From assembly GCA_021372635.1 (NCBI GenBank), contig JAJFUA010000011.1, positions 1 through 34,743 of the forward strand: DNA of 34,743 nucleotides, given 5' to 3'. The notes under the pieces are model-generated. The model was not told the DNA's origin, did no database searches, and was given only the letters and a program-made list of their open reading frames with translations. Source of the DNA: Desulfobacteraceae bacterium (GTDB lineage Bacteria > Desulfobacterota > Syntrophobacteria > Syntrophobacterales > Syntrophobacteraceae). Numbering within the stretch: the first letter of the stretch is position 1; every line of letters begins with the position of its first letter. Below are positions 7,781-15,872 of this stretch, piece after piece. The position numbers and the translations under genes were made by a program.

Positions 7781-9082
7781 ATGCCCGTCATCGCATCCAA
7801 CGAACGATCACCCGTCGTGGTTGCGGGCTGCCGCACTCCGTTCCTGCGCCACGGGACGGATTTCCGGGACCTGATGTCCTACGATCTGGCCAGAATGGCC
7901 CTCAAGGGACTGTTGGACAGGGTTTCCCTTTCCCCCGGGGCCGTTCAGCATGTCATCTTCGGTTCCGTTCTGAACGAGCCCCGGACCAGCAACGTGGCCC
8001 GGGAAGCGGTGATCGGAGCCGGCCTCCCGAACACCATCCCCGCACACACCGTCACCATGGCCTGCATCTCCGGAAGCCAGGCCGTTACGCGTGCGGCCGA
8101 CATGATCGCCCTGGGAGAAGCCGATACGATCATCGCGGCGGGGACGGAGTGCCTGAGTGATATCCCGATCCTGCTGCGGCGTCCCATGAGGCGAAAACTG
8201 ATGGCCCTGCGCAGGCTTCGCGGCCCGTTCGGCTACCTTCGCTGGCTGTGGCGCCTCCGCCCTTCCGACTTCCTGCCCGAAATTCCCGAAGTCGCCGAGT
8301 TTTCCAACAGCTTGACGATGGGCCAGGCTTCGGACCGCATGTCCGCCCGGTGGGGCGTCGACAGGGAAGAACAGGACCGGTACGCCCTGCGGTCGCACCG
8401 GCTGGCCGAAAGGGCCGCGCAGCAGGGATTCCTCGGCGAGGAGATCCTGCCGGTCGCCGTCCCGCCGCACTTCCATGTCGTGGACAGGGACAACGGCATT
8501 CGCGGCGACACGTCCGACGAAAGACTCGCCAGGCTGCCTCCGGCTTTCTATCACCCCTTCGGCACGGCAACAGCCGGCAACTCATCCTTCCTGAGCGACG
8601 GCGCGGCGGCCGCCCTCATCATGTCCGGGACGAAGGCAGAGGCACTCGGCTTCAAGCCGCTCGCCCGCATCGTCTCCTATGCCTATACGGGCTGCGATCC
8701 CTTCGAGGAGCTGCTCCTGGGACCCGCCTACGCCATCCCGAAGGTCCTGCGGGACACAGGTCTCGACTTGAGGGACATGGACGTTCTCGAATTCCATGAA
8801 GCCTTCGCCGGGCAGATCCTTTCCAACATCCGCGCACTGGAAAGCGACCGGTTCGGTCGCGAGAAACTGGGGCTCGACGGCAGGGTGGGCGAAGTGCCCA
8901 TGGAACGGCTCAACACCCTCGGGGGGTCGCTGTCCCTGGGACACCCCTTCGGAGCCACGGGGATTCGCCTCGTGACGACCTGCTGCCGGCGTCTGCAGCG
9001 GGAAGGCGGCCGCTACGGACTCGTGGCGAGTTGTGCGGCCGGCGGCCTGGGGCACGCCATGATCCTGGAACGCATCGAGTGA
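7781..9082 (+). CDS. fadI: Thiolase (acetyl-CoA C-acyltransferase), FadI-like
   Basis: The 433-residue protein is of the long FadI/trifunctional-beta type. It shows the nucleophilic Cys95 in TMACISGSQAV, the GGSLSLGHPFGATG signature with the catalytic His, and the second Cys in ASCAAGGLGHAM. It cleaves 3-ketoacyl-CoA with CoA to acetyl-CoA and a shortened acyl-CoA. ATG 7781 is selected because GAGGAG is 6 bases upstream; the in-frame ATG at 7775 abuts that site. An insertion rich in Arg and Leu (about 130-160) is in the membrane- or partner-binding region of trifunctional beta subunits. fadJ starts 13 bases downstream, so the two gene products probably form one alpha/beta complex. The direction of flux, oxidation or synthesis, cannot be settled from sequence. 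Confidence 0.9.
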   Translation: MPVIASNERSPVVVAGCRTPFLRHGTDFRDLMSYDLARMALKGLLDRVSLSPGAVQHVIFGSVLNEPRTSNVAREAVIGAGLPNTIPAHTVTMACISGSQAVTRAADMIALGEADTIIAAGTECLSDIPILLRRPMRRKLMALRRLRGPFGYLRWLWRLRPSDFLPEIPEVAEFSNSLTMGQASDRMSARWGVDREEQDRYALRSHRLAERAAQQGFLGEEILPVAVPPHFHVVDRDNGIRGDTSDERLARLPPAFYHPFGTATAGNSSFLSDGAAAALIMSGTKAEALGFKPLARIVSYAYTGCDPFEELLLGPAYAIPKVLRDTGLDLRDMDVLEFHEAFAGQILSNIRALESDRFGREKLGLDGRVGEVPMERLNTLGGSLSLGHPFGATGIRLVTTCCRRLQREGGRYGLVASCAAGGLGHAMILERIE

Positions 9083-9095
9083 GGAGTACCGGGAT

Positions 9096-11267
9096 ATGAG
9101 GACTCTGCAGATGGAAATCGACGGTGCCGGCACGGCCGTCATCCGCATAGACGATGAGGGAGACACGCTGAACAAGCTTTCAAGCGTCATGATCTCCGAA
9201 CTCGAAGAGGTTCTGCGCGAGATCGAGCGGGACCACGCGATCCGGTCCCTGCTGTTCATCAGCGGCAAGGAGGACAATTTCATTGTCGGCGTCGACATCC
9301 GGGAGTTCGAAGAGGCCTCGGACCGCACCGCAATGCACGAAAGCATTCACGTGATCCAGGGGCTCTTCAACCGCATCGAGCGCCTGCCGTATCCCGTGAT
9401 TGCGGCCGTCAACGGCCCCTGCCTGGGAGGAGGCATGGAACTCGCCCTCGCCTGCCGTTTCCGAATAGCGACCGACCATGACAGGACCCTGCTGGGACTT
9501 CCCGAGGTGAAGCTCGGGCTCATCCCAGCGGCAGGGGGTACGCAGAGGCTGACACGGCTTCTCGGAGCCGGCAGGGCACTGCCCCTGATCCTCGAAGGGA
9601 GGGCGTTGAGCGCGCCGCATGCCCGTTCCATCGGGATGGTCGACCTCGTCGTCCACCCGTACGACCTGCTCGGAACCGCAAAGAGATGCCTGCCCTATTT
9701 CGGGCAGCGCATGAAAACACGGCAGGGCACGCGCCGCTATCCCCCGTTCCCTTCGCTGGACTGGGTGCTCCGCCACCTCAAACCCGCCAGGAAGTACTAT
9801 TTCGCCCAGGCGGCGAAACGCATAGACGCGAAGGCTCACGGGAACTACCCCGCCCTGCCCGAAATCCTGCGCTGCGTGGAAAACGAAACGACCTGCGGTC
9901 TGCCCTGCGGCCTCGAATCGGAAGCCGAAGCCTTCAGCCGCCTGGTGCTCTCTCCCGAATCGGAAGCACTCCGGAGCCTTTTCTTCGCAACCACAGCGAT
10001 GAAAAGGAAACCGTCCACTCCCTTCGCCCGGCAGGTTCAGCGCGTCGGCATCCTGGGAGGAGGCCTCATGGGAGCGGGCATAGCGACCGTCGCAGCCCGG
10101 TCGGGAATGCCCGTCATCATGCGGGACGTCTCCTTGTATAATCTCTCCCGGGGATTGAAGGACATCTGGACGCATCTCGACAGGCAGAGAAGGAGGCAAA
10201 AGCACAACCCCGTCGAACGGGACCGCATTTTCAGCCGGGTGGTTCCCACGACGGATTACCGGGACTTTTCATCGGCGGACGTGGTGATCGAAGCCGTATT
10301 CGAAGACCTTTCCCTGAAGCGGCAGGTACTGCAGGAAATCGAAGAGTTCGTCAAACCGGAGTGCATCTTTGCTTCCAATACCTCGGCGATTCCCATCAGC
10401 CGCATCGCCTCCGCGTCCAGGCGGCCGGAAACGGTGATCGGAATGCACTATTTCTCCCCCGTACCGCGCATGCCATTGCTGGAAGTGGCCGTTACGCCCC
10501 GGACTGCCGAATGGGTCAGGGACACGGTGGTCTCCCTCGGGCGGCGGCTGGGCAAGACCGTGATCGTGGTGCAGGACGGGCCCGGTTTCTACACCACCCG
10601 CATCCTTGCGGCCTACCTCCTCGAAGCCGCCACTCTGCTGAACGAACTGGCGGAGATTCACCAGGTCGACCGGGCCATGGTCCAGTTCGGTTTTCCTGTC
10701 GGACCGTTCAAGCTGCTCGATGAAGTGGGAATCGATGTGGCCGCTCATGCGTCCCGGGAAATTCACGAACTGATGGCGGACCGGGACTTTTCGCCTCCAA
10801 CCGGCCTCCATGAACTCCTGAGAAACGACTTCCGCGGACGGAAGAACGAACGCGGTTTCTACCGCTATGCGGCACACTGGTGGCAGGACGTCGGAACCGT
10901 CTTGAAAAAGTCCGGGGAACGGAGGGCGGTCAACGAAGAAGCCTATGCATATTTCGGAGGGAAAAAGCGGGAGGTACTGGACGAGGCGGATATCCGGGAC
11001 CGGCTTTCCCTCATCATGATCAACGAAGCGATATACTGCCTGCAGGAAGGGATCGTCTCGAACCCGGCCGACGGAGACGTGGGCGCCGTACTCGGCCTCG
11101 GGTTTCCACCGTTCCTGGGAGGGCCGTTTCGCTACCTCGACAGGATCGGCGCCGCCGAAGCCACCGTCAGGCTCGAACGCCTCGCGGAAAGGTTCGGGAA
11201 GAGATTTGCGCCGGCCCCGCTGCTCGTCGACATGGCGATGAAGGAAGAATCCTTTTACAGCGGCTGA
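9096..11267 (+). CDS. fadJ: Bifunctional enoyl-CoA hydratase/3-hydroxyacyl-CoA dehydrogenase, FadJ-like
   Basis: The 723-residue protein has two fused enzymes. The N-terminal crotonase domain (about 1-300) carries NGPCLGGGME (catalytic Glu115) and LPEVKLGLIP (Glu137). The C-terminal dehydrogenase begins with a Rossmann motif VGILGGGLMGAG (about 316), then SNTSAIPISRIA and GMHYFSPVPRMP with the catalytic His near 450. Both helical dimerisation domains follow (GPGFYTTRIL, FGFPVGPFKLLDEVG). It hydrates trans-2-enoyl-CoA and oxidises the (S)-3-hydroxyacyl-CoA with NAD+. The length matches FadJ/FadB (about 715-730). It is 13 bases downstream of the thiolase gene, forming the classic alpha/beta pair. 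No acyl-CoA dehydrogenase or ligase lies nearby, so the rest of the pathway is coded elsewhere. Confidence 0.92.
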   Translation: MRTLQMEIDGAGTAVIRIDDEGDTLNKLSSVMISELEEVLREIERDHAIRSLLFISGKEDNFIVGVDIREFEEASDRTAMHESIHVIQGLFNRIERLPYPVIAAVNGPCLGGGMELALACRFRIATDHDRTLLGLPEVKLGLIPAAGGTQRLTRLLGAGRALPLILEGRALSAPHARSIGMVDLVVHPYDLLGTAKRCLPYFGQRMKTRQGTRRYPPFPSLDWVLRHLKPARKYYFAQAAKRIDAKAHGNYPALPEILRCVENETTCGLPCGLESEAEAFSRLVLSPESEALRSLFFATTAMKRKPSTPFARQVQRVGILGGGLMGAGIATVAARSGMPVIMRDVSLYNLSRGLKDIWTHLDRQRRRQKHNPVERDRIFSRVVPTTDYRDFSSADVVIEAVFEDLSLKRQVLQEIEEFVKPECIFASNTSAIPISRIASASRRPETVIGMHYFSPVPRMPLLEVAVTPRTAEWVRDTVVSLGRRLGKTVIVVQDGPGFYTTRILAAYLLEAATLLNELAEIHQVDRAMVQFGFPVGPFKLLDEVGIDVAAHASREIHELMADRDFSPPTGLHELLRNDFRGRKNERGFYRYAAHWWQDVGTVLKKSGERRAVNEEAYAYFGGKKREVLDEADIRDRLSLIMINEAIYCLQEGIVSNPADGDVGAVLGLGFPPFLGGPFRYLDRIGAAEATVRLERLAERFGKRFAPAPLLVDMAMKEESFYSG

Positions 11268-11316
11268 CGAACGGCCGGAAGACGGGACGCTCCGCCCGGA
11301 GACGACGGGCAAGGCA

Positions 11317-11913
11317 TCAATCCGTTTTGCTGACGACCGTCATCTCTTCCTGGGCATGCTCGCTGACGCGGCCGGCGAGATGGGAACTGTACCGTCTGAG
11401 CATCCACAATTCGGGGATGATTTCAGATATGAGCTGCCCGTCGTCGAAAACCCTCACGATGGAGCTTTCGGAAACCACCACCGCCACGGCGCTCGTCTGT
11501 TTCGTGATGGAAGCGGCCGCCATGTGCCTGCTGCCGAGTCCGAGCGGAAGCTGAATCCCCTCGGAAAAGGCGTCAATGTACCGGCAGGCGGACAGGACCA
11601 CTCCTTCGTCGGAAACGACGAAGGCGCCATCGAGCTGAGCCAGTTCCTTCACCGTTTCCCTGACGTCGGGATCGTCGACGTGCTTCAGTTCGTCCGGGTG
11701 TCCATAGAGCGGATCCAGGATGAGACTCCTCGAATGCTTCATGACCTCTTCGGAATCCGAAACGACGAACAAGGTACCGATCTTCCGGCCTTCACGGCCT
11801 TCCCTCGCGATCTCCACGGCCAGTATGATGACCTGCTTCAGTATTTCCGGATTGATTCCGCGTTTTTCCGAACAAACCTCGCAGAACAGATCGTCGGGCA
11901 TTTTGAATTTCAT
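11317..11913 (-). CDS. Single-domain diadenylate cyclase (DisA_N/DAC domain)
   Basis: The 198-residue protein carries a C-terminal DAC domain with both nucleotide-binding signatures: LDGAFVVSDEG (DGA at 95-97) and LGLGSRHMAAASIT (GSRH at 127-130). Such domains condense two ATP into c-di-AMP, a second messenger linked to potassium, osmotic and cell wall control. The N-terminal 90 residues (with CEVCSEKRG near the start and a helix IIILAVEIAREGREGRKIG) replace the membrane helices of CdaA and the DNA-binding part of DisA. ATG 11913 has GGAGGG 6 bases upstream; the longer frame to 12099 is low-quality sequence. Activity depends on dimer packing that cannot be judged here. Confidence 0.85.
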   Translation of the reverse strand: MKFKMPDDLFCEVCSEKRGINPEILKQVIILAVEIAREGREGRKIGTLFVVSDSEEVMKHSRSLILDPLYGHPDELKHVDDPDVRETVKELAQLDGAFVVSDEGVVLSACRYIDAFSEGIQLPLGLGSRHMAAASITKQTSAVAVVVSESSIVRVFDDGQLISEIIPELWMLRRYSSHLAGRVSEHAQEEMTVVSKTD

Positions 11914-12424
11914 AATTTCCCTCCGGTCCCTGCCGCAGAATGTCTTCACGGAAAGCAGGATGGTTCGCCTGTGCAAAGGAATGACGAAACGAGAGGAATC
12001 GAGGCACTCGTCCTGGCGGCATGCGATACGCGATGCCCCCCAGGCGTCACGCAAGCTCAGTGGACAACGTAGTGGAGGCATCACGCGGCGATCAGCCACC
12101 GCCTTCGATCTCCTGGATTTGCCTGACTGTAAAACTGCTTACCTGAAACATAAGGCCGTCCCGCACCATGTCAACCGCAGGAGACGGCATGCAGCCCCGC
12201 CGGGGCATGGATGAACCCGCATGCGGCAGGGAATCGAACTTGCATCTGCCCCGCGAACGGAGCGGAAATACTCCGGAAGAGGGACGAAGAGCGCACCATG
12301 GCGAGCATGAGCGCCCGCTCCGTTCCCTTCCGCCCCGTCCGGGAACGCCTCTTCGATACATCCGCCTGACCCTGAGCGAATACGGCGGCCACTTCGGAAC
12401 CTCAACCGCGGCGGATTCGCAATC
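11914..12424. other. 511-base gap with no supported gene
   Basis: This stretch lies between two minus-strand genes, the MEMO protein gene and the cyclase gene. Open frames in it are proline- and arginine-rich and match nothing. A patch at 12230-12241 resembles a tRNA T-loop on the minus strand, but the flanking arms do not pair. A promoter for the cyclase gene is expected here, but I cannot assign one. Confidence 0.4.
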
Positions 12425-13663
12425 CTATTTCTTCGAACTGCCGTCGTCCCCGTCGTAAAACGCCATGCTCGCAAAGGTGACGAAGGAACGGTCCTCGCCC
12501 ACAATGGCATAGGAATGCTTCAGTGTCCTGCCGAGCGCCCTCCCCTCCAGGGCACGGGAAAACACGTAAAGCGGCGCCGCACCGCATACGCGCCGGCGGT
12601 TGCGCTCACGCAGGAGGATTTCCATGAACCCCCCGGAATCGCACCTTTCAAGGGTCTCCAGCAGTCCGCGGTCCGCCGCCATGTGTTCGATCAGCAGGGA
12701 ACTGTCGGGAGACGACCGGTCTCCGTAGCGCGGACCGATATGAGCCAGATCCACGCTGGCGAGGAACCCCACGCTTCCCCTCCTGGCGGCGATGTCCCGC
12801 AGCAGCGCGACGGTCTCTTCGATGTACCCCGCGTCGGAATCCCGTTCTTCCATGGAAAAGGAACACAACAGCGGCACGATGCGGGCATCGGGCTGAAAAT
12901 ACGACAGGAATACCGTCTGGAACTCGATTACGTGCTCCCTCTGGTGGTTGTATTCCGAAGCGAGGAAATCGCGGGGAGCGGATGCCCTGAATTCCTCGCA
13001 GAACTCCCGGTCGCAGGCAAGCGTGCCCAAAGGGGTTTCGAAATCCTTGACCGTCAGCGCAAAGCCGTTCTCCACCGGCTCATGCCCGGTGCCCAGGATC
13101 ACCCAGGTCTTCGGCAGAACGGATTCACCGAGCGCCTTATAGGCACAGGCGTAGCACGAACCTCCCGCACCGAGGTCGATATGGGGGGCGACCAGACCGA
13201 GCAGACGGCGGCCGTCGCCGTGCGTCTCCGGCAGTCCGGGACCTCCCTTCTTTTCGGAAAAGAAATCCTCGATGAGGTTGCGCAGCTCGTCGGCTTTGCC
13301 TGGATAGGATTTCCCTGCATGGCGCATCCTGCGGACGGGATCGTTCATAAAGCGGGCGACCGCGCGGGCAGCGGCATCGTAGAACCGTTCGTTCTCGAGC
13401 AGCAGGTGCTCGTCCATCAGCGCCACAACGTCCTCCATGTCCTGCATCCGGAGCAGTTGCCCCGTTTTTCGCATGACCAGTTCCTGGAGGTCCCGCAGCG
13501 AGTTCTCGCCGTTCATGTGCATCAACAACGCGGCGGCTATCGGCGTGAACAGCAGGGGCTCCTCGTCGAGTCCCATCTGATCCCGAACCAGTATCAGCTG
13601 CCGGCCCTCGTGCCGCACGGGAAAAACCTCTACACCATAGCGTACTTTCGGATGACCCGACAT
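12425..13663 (-). CDS. MEMO-family protein (AmmeMemoRadiSam system protein B type) with an extra N-terminal domain
   Basis: The 412-residue protein has a C-terminal MEMO domain (about 155-410). Motifs are APHIDLGAGG (His161), ILGTGHEP, EHVIEFQTVFL, SVDLAHIGPRYGD (Asp305, His308) and CGAAPLYVF. MEMO proteins share the fold of iron-dependent extradiol dioxygenases, and bacterial ones often occur with a radical SAM and an AMMECR1 protein. The N-terminal 95 residues form a separate unit: a beta part (YGVEVFPVRHEGRQLILVRD), then helices ending in DMEDVVALMDEHLLLEN. That pattern resembles PqqD-like winged helices. ATG 13663 has GAGAGG upstream and beats GTG 13669. No AMMECR1 gene and no adjacent radical SAM gene are present. 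Its substrate is unknown. Confidence 0.82.
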   Translation of the reverse strand: MSGHPKVRYGVEVFPVRHEGRQLILVRDQMGLDEEPLLFTPIAAALLMHMNGENSLRDLQELVMRKTGQLLRMQDMEDVVALMDEHLLLENERFYDAAARAVARFMNDPVRRMRHAGKSYPGKADELRNLIEDFFSEKKGGPGLPETHGDGRRLLGLVAPHIDLGAGGSCYACAYKALGESVLPKTWVILGTGHEPVENGFALTVKDFETPLGTLACDREFCEEFRASAPRDFLASEYNHQREHVIEFQTVFLSYFQPDARIVPLLCSFSMEERDSDAGYIEETVALLRDIAARRGSVGFLASVDLAHIGPRYGDRSSPDSSLLIEHMAADRGLLETLERCDSGGFMEILLRERNRRRVCGAAPLYVFSRALEGRALGRTLKHSYAIVGEDRSFVTFASMAFYDGDDGSSKK

Positions 13664-13824
13664 GAACACCTCTCAGGAGGAACGAAGGAAGCGGTGAACG
13701 GTTAAGATCGCAAAACGGCCCAACCGGTCGGGACGGACGTTTTCATATGTGCGGAAAGTATATCCGCTCCCACGCGACCGCTCAACCATTTGTTTGTTCA
13801 ACCCGGCAGGCGAAAGGAATCGAT

Positions 13825-14460
13825 TCAGGGTGCGCGGAGATCCCTGCTGGAGTATATGCCGTCGCCAATCGCGGAAACCGCGTACTCCAGGGCGAGCCTG
13901 CCCGCTTCCAGCGGGGTGGACGTGGCGTATGCGCCGATTTCCGACTCGCCGTGCCCCACGAGCTTCGTCACCTTGCTTTCGAGGGTCGAGAAGAACTCCA
14001 CCTGGAGATCGACGTCGAAGCCGTGCTTATACCGCCTGTGCCACGCTTCCACCCTGACGAAGCGTGGCACGGCCACCAGTTCGAAATCCCGATACCCTCC
14101 TCCCGCCTCCCTGTACGCCGAGACCCTGTCCATCGCCTCGGCTTCGCTCCCGGTCACATCGAGGGCCACTCGGCTGTAGTACCTGCCAAGGAGCGCCCTG
14201 AGCTGATCCGTCGCTTCCACGCCGAACCGGTGCCGGACTTCCCCCTCTTCCCGGAAGCTCACGTAGACGAAACGTTCGAAAGATTCGGGAACCAGGAGCA
14301 GAACACGCACCGGAACCGGTGCCGCAGGCGCCGGACTGACGGGCGGAGGCACAAAGGGAGACGCCGTACAGGACGCCACCCAGAACACGACGCCCAGGCA
14401 AAGCAGTTTTCCGAAGGCGCCCGCCGAAGACCTGGAAAAATACTTTATGAAACTGGCCAT
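13825..14460 (-). CDS. Uncharacterised lipoprotein
   Basis: I do not recognise the family. The 211-residue protein has a lipoprotein signal peptide ending in WVASC (lipid Cys at about residue 31), a short proline/alanine linker (PFVPPPVSPAPAAPVPV), then an alpha/beta domain. It contains RVLLLVPESFERFVYV, a helix DQLRALLGRYYSRVAL, and several strands (DFELVAVPRFVRVEA, GFDVDLQVEFF). The layout resembles small periplasmic lipoproteins of the outer membrane. ATG 14460 is chosen over the longer frame (14589) because GGGGAG lies 6 bases upstream and it gives a proper signal peptide. It is upstream of, and in line with, the MEMO gene (161-base gap), so joint transcription is possible but unproven. 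Confidence 0.72.
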   Translation of the reverse strand: MASFIKYFSRSSAGAFGKLLCLGVVFWVASCTASPFVPPPVSPAPAAPVPVRVLLLVPESFERFVYVSFREEGEVRHRFGVEATDQLRALLGRYYSRVALDVTGSEAEAMDRVSAYREAGGGYRDFELVAVPRFVRVEAWHRRYKHGFDVDLQVEFFSTLESKVTKLVGHGESEIGAYATSTPLEAGRLALEYAVSAIGDGIYSSRDLRAP

Positions 14461-14704
14461 ACCATTCTCCCCTTTCGCTCCGCACCCCGCGTCGAGAGGC
14501 GCGAACCCGTTCATGAAGCGCAAACCGTGCGGGAATGCCGTCCGCCGCAAAACAAGGGACCGCTTATCACACTCTTTCAGGATAATCACTTTGGACAGTC
14601 ATGAAAAAAACAGGGGAACGCTCTCGGGAGGGCCGCATGCAAAAAAGATTTGCCCTCAAATGGCGGAGGAAGGAATCCAGCCCGGGGCAACCGATCGGGG
14701 CACA

Positions 14705-14723
14705 CCTGGGTATGGCACCCAGG
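14705..14723 (-). terminator. Hairpin after the CxxC mini-protein gene
   Basis: A perfect 7-bp stem (14705-14711 with 14717-14723, loop of 5) lies 30 bases past the minus-strand stop. There is no U-tract. Confidence 0.35.
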
Positions 14724-14753
14724 CGCCCGCGAATCGAATGCATCCGGCAGGGA

Positions 14754-14939
14754 CTACTGCTCGTCGAAGTCGATGATCATATCGGCTTCGTTGCCGCAGA
14801 CCGTGCAGGTCCTGGTCTGTTTTTCCTTCTTCTTCATCTTGCCCGGTGCTTCCTCCACCTCGATGAACTCGCAGGTAACGGTCATCTCGGCTTCATTCCC
14901 ACACTTCGTGCACGTACAGACTTCCCTCTTCTCTGCCAT
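14754..14939 (-). CDS. 61-residue protein with two CxxC zinc-ribbon-like knuckles
   Basis: This tiny protein is two copies of one motif: CTCTKCGNEAEM near the N-terminus and CTVCGNEADM near the C-terminus, joined by an acidic then lysine-rich linker (EVEEAPGKMKKKEKQ). Each copy gives a CxxC pair, so the four key cysteines could hold one zinc or iron ion, as in a rubredoxin-like or zinc-ribbon fold. I do not know its role; a metal-binding, redox or transcription-related role is possible. ATG 14939 has GAGGAG a few bases upstream, a strong ribosome-binding site that supports it being real. It lies about 290 bases upstream of the lipoprotein gene. The upstream gap of 399 bases contains an AT-rich element. 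Confidence 0.7.
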   Translation of the reverse strand: MAEKREVCTCTKCGNEAEMTVTCEFIEVEEAPGKMKKKEKQTRTCTVCGNEADMIIDFDEQ

Positions 14940-15123
14940 GACTGCTCCTCTTCAGGTTTCGGGTTTGTGCAATCGATTCAACGTAATCGGCGTCCAGGGT
15001 GAAAGATAAAACACGATTCCCCGAAGCGCAAAGGGGCGGAGACACGAATAATACAAACATCCGCCGGATAACCGGCCCGGCACCTTCCCGAAGGGGCAGG
15101 AGTAACAATAGGAAATTTCTAAT

Positions 15124-15142
15124 AATAATAGCTATCATTGAC
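15124..15142. promoter_or_regulatory. Fur-box-like element in an AT-rich island
   Basis: A 19-base stretch beginning AATAATAGC and ending TCATTGAC matches the E. coli Fur consensus (GATAATGATAATCATTATC) at about 12 of 19 positions. It lies in an AT-rich island (about 15110-15180) that stands out from its GC-rich surroundings, within the 399-base divergent gap between the CxxC gene (minus) and the membrane-hairpin gene (plus). TTGACA (15138-15143) and TATAAT (15166-15171) are both perfect hexamers but 22 bases apart, too far for a normal promoter. Low-complexity AT could produce such matches by chance. Confidence 0.3.
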
Positions 15143-15338
15143 AATCTATGTATCCGTTTTACCATTATAATGTTACGGATAAAAACCGGTTGGCGAAGAT
15201 TCCCACCCGCAGGGTTTCCAGGACGACGCGTCGACGGACCGCTTCGCCGGGCAACGAAGTCCTCCTCGACGAACGGTGACCCTCAGCGGCCGGAAAAGGA
15301 CTTTCGGGCCCACCGCCCGGAGAAATGGGGGTGAATGC

Positions 15339-15872
15339 ATGGAAAACACTATGGAGAAGTACGATCGCCTGGGGGGGATCATGATAAGCATCGCCCTCCT
15401 TACGATGGGAATGGGTTTCATCGTTCTCGGCGTAACACTGTTTCCGGTGTTCGGTGTCGTCATCGGGCTCGTCTTGATATACTTTGCTTTTTCGCCGATG
15501 CTGCGAAAGCCTTTTCGCCGCGCCATCAAGGTGGCGATCGGAATCGGACCGGAAGAGTTGAAGCATGCATCGATCGTTCCGGTGACCATCCTGTCCACTT
15601 CACGTGAAAGGGGAGACGATTTCGACTTCGATGCATCGACGGTGAAGGCTTCGACGATCACTTTCGGGCCGGACCGGCTCCCGCCGGTCGACAGCATGGG
15701 CAATCCCGTCGTCGCGGACAGGCACCTCATCGATAGGGACGGAGACAGCGACAAGGATTTCGTTTTCTATTTTCGCGTCGGTCAGGGCGGCCTCCGAAGC
15801 AGAAGCGGCGAAGTGTGCGTCAGTGGCGAGACGGTTTACGGAGAATTGATCGAAGGTTGTACGAAGGTGTGA
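15339..15872 (+). CDS. Two-helix membrane protein with a C-terminal Asp/Gly beta domain
   Basis: The 177-residue protein has a membrane hairpin (helices about 13-33 and 36-52) followed by a basic stretch RKPFRR and a C-terminal domain (about 64-177). That domain reads IVPVTILST...FDASTVKASTITFGP...DRDGDSDKDFVFYFRV...VCVSGETVYGELIEGC. The same order (IPVAILTT, TVxxxSVxFGP, DxDGDGDxDLVLHF, LTGxT.DG..IEG) recurs in extracellular repeat domains of many secreted bacterial proteins. Here it is short, single and tied to membrane helices, and the positive-inside rule would put it in the cytoplasm. The Asp-rich loop suggests calcium binding. The start at 15339 has GGGGGTGA upstream. Function unknown. 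Confidence 0.72.
   Translation: MENTMEKYDRLGGIMISIALLTMGMGFIVLGVTLFPVFGVVIGLVLIYFAFSPMLRKPFRRAIKVAIGIGPEELKHASIVPVTILSTSRERGDDFDFDASTVKASTITFGPDRLPPVDSMGNPVVADRHLIDRDGDSDKDFVFYFRVGQGGLRSRSGEVCVSGETVYGELIEGCTKV

Noticed and set aside
12214-12310. A possible tRNA on the minus strand, perhaps tRNA(Sec), because of a GTTCGATTCC patch
   Set aside because: The bases on each side of the T-loop do not pair and I found no acceptor stem or anticodon arm.
12515-13705. A 396-codon plus-strand frame opposite the MEMO gene
   Set aside because: The minus strand carries clear MEMO motifs and a ribosome-binding site. The plus frame is composition-driven.
14893-15165. A 90-codon minus-strand frame with a hydrophobic start, overlapping the CxxC mini-protein gene
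   Set aside because: The hydrophobic run comes from the AT-rich island. The frame overlaps the better supported mini-protein gene and has no motif.
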